NCBI GenBank assembly: GCA_914767715.1
Contig: OU612065.1
Location: 26,288,001-26,352,000, forward strand
DNA length: 64,000 nucleotides
Source of the DNA: Membranipora membranacea
Taxonomy: Eukaryota > Bryozoa > Gymnolaemata > Cheilostomatida > Membraniporidae
Direction of reading: 5' to 3'
Part shown: piece by piece, positions 59,901-64,000 of the stretch
Layout: each line of letters opens with the position of its first letter
Numbering within the stretch: position 1 is the stretch's first letter
Made by a program: the position numbers and the translations under genes
The notes under the pieces: model-generated
Seen by the model: the letters and a program-made list of their open reading frames with translations, nothing else
Database searches by the model: none
What the model was told of the DNA's origin: nothing

Positions 59901-62900
59901 CACGAAAGCTTTTTCCATACTACATGTCAGCTTACAACAGAATTTAAAATGTTCATTTTCATGTACCAGTCCGATCTTATCGCCTGTTGATACAATGATT
60001 GTTATAATAAGCTAAACCTAACCAGAACACGTCATCATCTGAGAGAATGGAACTACATGTAATGACGAAACTCCAGAGGAAAAAGGATGGAAGCAGTGAC
60101 TCTTGATACCGTGGCCAAACTTATGTTTGCCGATGCCGGTAAGATTATTTGAGTTTTTAAGTTTATCAATGTGATATCAGCTTCAACAGTGAATGTCAAT
60201 TCGAGGGATATTTGAAAAGTACAATTCCTGTAATGATCATTATTATTATTTTTATTGTTACATTCTCATTATTCTTATTCAATAGTTAATAATTGCCATA
60301 AAAACTATTTCAGTTTCGATCTAGGTGGAGCCCTACAGACATCTCCATACTTCTCAAGATAGTGCATGCACACTCACTGCTTCCATCCTTTTTCCTCTGT
60401 AGCTTCATCATTACATGTAGTTCCATTATCTCAGACGATGATGTGTTCTGTTGTAATAACTACTTTTTTTCACACTGCTATTTCTGTGAATAGGTCAAGG
60501 AAGCAATTGACATTCAATGTTGACGCCGATATCACATTTATAAACTCAAAGAACCTTACCGGCATCGGCAAAATTAAGTTTGGCCATGGTAAAGGCCATT
60601 AGATTTTGACTACAGTCCTGAAGTATAATAATTTTAAGTTACTTTCACATACTCTAGCTTCATACTCAATTTACAGCACAGATTATTCTTCCTTGTGAAG
60701 CGACAATAAAATTTGCAATCAATTTTGAGCTGGTCGTGTTCAGTCACAACTAGGAATAATTTTGAAGAAAAAAGCGACGATGGTGGTGGTGATTAGATCT
60801 GGCCCATCAAACAAAATAGTTGTGATATTGTGTTATAGGTATTCTTTACATTTTTATAGTGGTGATGGAAGTGCTGAGGGTAAATGGCTGTATTTATTTC
60901 GATGTTTATTGGCCAATGATTGTATCTTATCATAAAAAGTTCCGGTTCTGGGGACAAATTATTAATACCATCTCATGCGGAAAGGTCTTTTACATACACT
61001 CAACAATTTTCTTTGTGTTTGAATAATAGGGGCTGGACAGGGGCTGATATCATGCCCAGCGCCCCTTGATTTTTCACATTATTTCATTGAATGGTATATA
61101 GAAAACTAAGGCTCACAGCACAAACTAATTACGCCATGTCATGCTATTTATGTGGGACACATTATGACCAGTGAAGCATAAGCATTGTCCTGTCTAGGTA
61201 GTATATTAAGTCTATGACTGGGACCCATCGTACTCACGCGTGTTCTATACTCATGCCGATCGAAAACCCGGCTACTCGTATAACAAAGAGGCAGAGAGGG
61301 CCTACCTGTGGGTGTGCATCAAACAGTGGACCTCCGATAATAAGTCCCGCTGTGCAAGCACCTGGCTAGGATGAATGGCTTGTCAGAACCATAGCGGGAA
61401 CGATTTCCATTTTCAGGAATTGAACCTGAACCCGAACAAAGATCACAACCCTTATAACCATAACACCGATCCCCACTATGGTGATACCTGTAGTGTAATA
61501 ATATTCTCCTTTTGCTTTGTTGTCAGAAATACATACATTTTCATCAAATAAAAAGAAAAAGAAGTGACATGATTTTTGTGGTGACACTCACCACCCAATA
61601 AGACGCTGAAGCTCACATCACAGACGGTTATGTCGGTACTAGATACAACTTGAACTTGTGGGTTAGTTTCTGACGAGAACAGGATCTGATTGAGTTGTGT
61701 GCAGTCACCAATGCCAAAGCAAGGACTATCTGCATCATAGGTAGACTGGATTATTCCGAATTGCCCTAAAATGATAATTTGTTTCATACAATAATATTAT
61801 ATAGATTGGAGAGAGATAAACCCAAGGGTAATGGGGGCTGGAACACTCAAATTTGAAAGCTCCTCCAGTCGGACATACACCTTCAAGGCCCTGCCATACC
61901 AATCACCAGGTAGTAGACTGCAAGTGAGATTGCATCATCTTGCCACCATCGCCACCCTATGCAACACAGAGCGCGTGTGATCGGATTATTGGCCTAACAT
62001 AACTAACAAAATCGGGTTGGCTTGTGTATCTGTAAATTATCTTGTTCAACCTGATGCTGATGAGTTTGAAAAACCGTGAATATATCGACTTTATTTTTGA
62101 ATTTATGTTATGTAACAATATCAGGTACAAGCAAAGACTTTCTGTCAAAAATTCATCACATGGATAGCTTTTGGTAATCAAGATGATGATGACCATTAAG
62201 AGACGTCGTTTTTTTAAGAAAACTAGGACACTATCTAGCTGTTTTGTTGCATGCAGTGTCGATTAAGGGCAAAAGCAAGCATTTTGTAACATGAAGAGAT
62301 CCACTAAAAATTACCAAAGCGATAAAAGGTCATCCAAATGAGCAGTAAGTGAATCACATTGGCTCACCTGAGTGTAGGTCCCGTATTGGCTTTTTGTCGA
62401 CTGATATTATGATTTTCCCATCATTACTGGCTAATGTTGGTACCCTACAAGCTGACTCAAGCAGTGAACAGAAGCTGACGTTGTGATGGTAAGATATACC
62501 CACACATCCACTATCATCTAGACAAGCAGCAGCACAAGATATAACTGAACAGCTCGATAGATTTCTAATGGTAGAGTAAACGATTCCGGCCTCGCTAGTC
62601 TCGAGTCTCAATTCATCAGCCAAGACTGAAAATGAGGTTGCCATTGAACTTGTGATACATAAAGATGAATTTTTCTTGATGGACTAAATACATACGACAT
62701 CAACATATCATAATTAATAAGTTTACAAATTATGCCATCATAATCATCTTTTTAAAAACATCGCAAACGACAGCAACAATTGTTATAAAAAAATTATCTT
62801 CATGTTATTATGATGCTGTATGGATATGATTAATGTATGATAGTCATGCAACAATTAATGAGACAGTGGGTATTTCCCCTAAATATTGTGTAAGAAGTGT

Positions 62901-62994
62901 AATAGTTACCTGTGTCATGAAGAATTTGAGACATCACCAACATGAGCATGTAGGTAGCAGCCATTTTACCCATGTAGCGAGACGACGTCATCAT
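56991..62994 (-). CDS. PAN/WSC-domain secreted or surface protein, unit 3
   Basis: The same exon set as unit 2, all in phase 1: 62994-62910 (signal peptide), 62625-62368 (PAN/apple-like), 61765-61592 (unknown module with SPCFGIGDCTQLNQ), 58827-58684 and 58219-58049 (WSC), and 57202-56991 (last exon, ending IQGWHHES). All splice sites and cysteines are kept. A 9-bp in-frame deletion near 61470 (lost bases 'cgactccga' or an equivalent alignment) affects the uncertain GYKGCDLC region. A 2.25-kb fold-back transposon has enlarged the intron between the unknown module and the WSC exons. The reading frame looks functional; the effect of the palindrome on splicing is unknown. Confidence 0.65.
58967..61216. 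mobile_element. Fold-back transposon with long inverted arms (2250 bp)
   Basis: The ends CAAAGACTTAATATACTACC and the complement of CATAGACTTAATATACTACC differ by one base, and a perfect 8-bp duplication ACTGGGAC flanks the element (58959-58966 and 61217-61224). Units 1 and 2 have the single empty site. About 0.8 kb on each side are diverged inverted copies, and a further inverted pair (about 60018-60110 with 60366-60450) lies inside. A piece able to encode DADITFINSKNLTGIGK occurs near 59640-59710 (-) and 60520-60590 (+), with a decayed third copy near 60130-60200 (-). No transposase was recognised. The 8-bp duplication fits a hAT-like or fold-back class. Confidence 0.85.
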
Positions 62995-63060
62995 ACAATT
63001 GTAGACATGTTGTTTATTTAATAAATCAATTGATTTAGAAGTCAAAATAATAAATGTCAC

Positions 63061-64000
63061 TTAATTTCCACTGAGGAAATGAAACTTCATTCCAGGTAGT
63101 ATTGATTCTGTTCATGCATTGCCATTATACACCATGACAACTTATCTGAGTGTGAAGTTTTCCAGGAAATTGGAATCATTTCTAAATCTGAACAACAAAC
63201 AGATCATTTCAACCATTAAAGTCCAATTTTAAACTAACAACGGATAGCGCCATATGATTACTGAAAATCAATATCAATACACTTGAGTTTAAGTTTAAAG
63301 GAGGTCCAAGGTAAAGTTGCTGCTGGTTGACACCCTATCAAATTTGCAGATGAATAACTGAATAGAAATCAATTAGTCTCCATGTTTGGCATAGTGAAAA
63401 ATTTATGTTAGGTATAATAAAGCAAAGAAGAGTAATTGTGGCAACAATCCATTGAGGCAATTTTTGCAGTGTGTCTCATTATTACATATAATTCTTGGAT
63501 TAAGTTAGATATCTTAAATACGTTTCAAAAGTAAAGCTCTCTCGTAGTCTGAAGACATATTACAAATAATACAGGTTACGACTCAAAACTATAGTTCTAG
63601 CCAATTATGTTCTAGGAAGACCATCAAATTTAGTTGTTATCGTCATAGGATCCCCCTCAATTGCCATCACTGGAGTACTTTAAATTAACCTAGGCACCAA
63701 GGACAAATTCAAAAATTCTAGTGGACTGAGTTTTTGAGGACCATCAAATGTCTTGCATTTACAATGAACTAAACACAATATGCCAATATACACACCCCTA
63801 CCTATACCAATGATAATGTTTTTACCTGCGTAAAAACGGTGAATCAAAAACTTAAATTAAGAAATTTCAACCCAAATTTTATGGAACACAACAACCATCC
63901 ATTAAAAGTTTCTTCAAAATTGCACAATCATGATAACTCTTCTTTTGGTTGAAATGTCATGTTATTTTTGGCCTCCAAAATGGAAGTATATCAATCATTT
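63061..64000. other. 5' flank of PAN/WSC gene, unit 3
   Basis: Matches 43921-44790 in unit 2 with small indels, such as an extra 'acacacccctacctatacc' stretch near 63790. No gene seen before the window ends. Confidence 0.5.

Larger units (their letters stand above)
50097..64000 (+). repeat. Segmental tandem duplication, unit 3 (continues past the window)
   Basis: Starts at 'gatatgtattttac' near 50097 and repeats the order of units 1 and 2. The window ends at the point matching about 44790 in unit 2, before the expected third receptor gene. Confidence 0.85.

Noticed and set aside
1-64000. Bacterial-style systems (operons, CRISPR arrays, phage genes) and tRNA or rRNA genes
   Set aside because: Nothing of the kind was seen; gene structure, introns and transposons are those of an animal genome. 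A tRNA search by eye is not exhaustive.

Overview
The window looks like nuclear DNA of an invertebrate animal. It is AT-rich, every convincing gene except the receptor genes is split by short GT-AG introns, promoters carry TATA boxes, and there are several kinds of eukaryotic transposon. The gene families (single-domain von Willebrand type C peptides, WSC and PAN/apple modules, a macro-PARP enzyme, a rhodopsin-type receptor) and a DIRS/Ngaro-type retroelement fit a marine invertebrate such as a hemichordate, echinoderm or lophotrochozoan. I cannot name the species.

Layout. Positions 1-1170 hold a decayed tyrosine-recombinase retrotransposon on the minus strand. From 3.4 to 10.7 kb lies a tandem pair of two-coding-exon genes for a secreted cysteine-rich peptide that I do not recognise; the second is intact, the first has ATA where the start codon should be. 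From 10.8 to 15.3 kb there is no gene: a TTAA-flanked MITE family, partly stacked end to end, and a 188-bp tandem repeat fill it.

From about 15.28 kb to the window end there is a threefold tandem segmental duplication (units about 15277-29813, 29814-50096 and 50097 to beyond 64000). Each unit has the same order: a single-domain VWC secreted peptide gene (+), a macro-PARP gene (+), a PAN/WSC cysteine-rich extracellular protein gene (-), then a seven-transmembrane receptor gene (-). The third receptor lies beyond the window. The small peptide gene is intact and almost identical in all three units. The macro-PARP gene is full length only in unit 2; units 1 and 3 keep related relics with deletions, a stop codon or frameshifts. 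The PAN/WSC gene is whole in units 2 and 3 and lacks its first two exons in unit 1. The receptor is intact in units 1 and 2.

Transposons mark the history: an 896-bp hAT-like element sits in the PARP relic of unit 1, and a 2.25-kb fold-back element sits in an intron of the PAN/WSC gene of unit 3, each with a perfect 8-bp target duplication. SVWC peptides and PARP14-type enzymes are both tied to antiviral defence in other animals, so a small amplified innate-immunity cluster is a reasonable guess, but it is inference only. Exon boundaries were read by eye from splice sites and phase.
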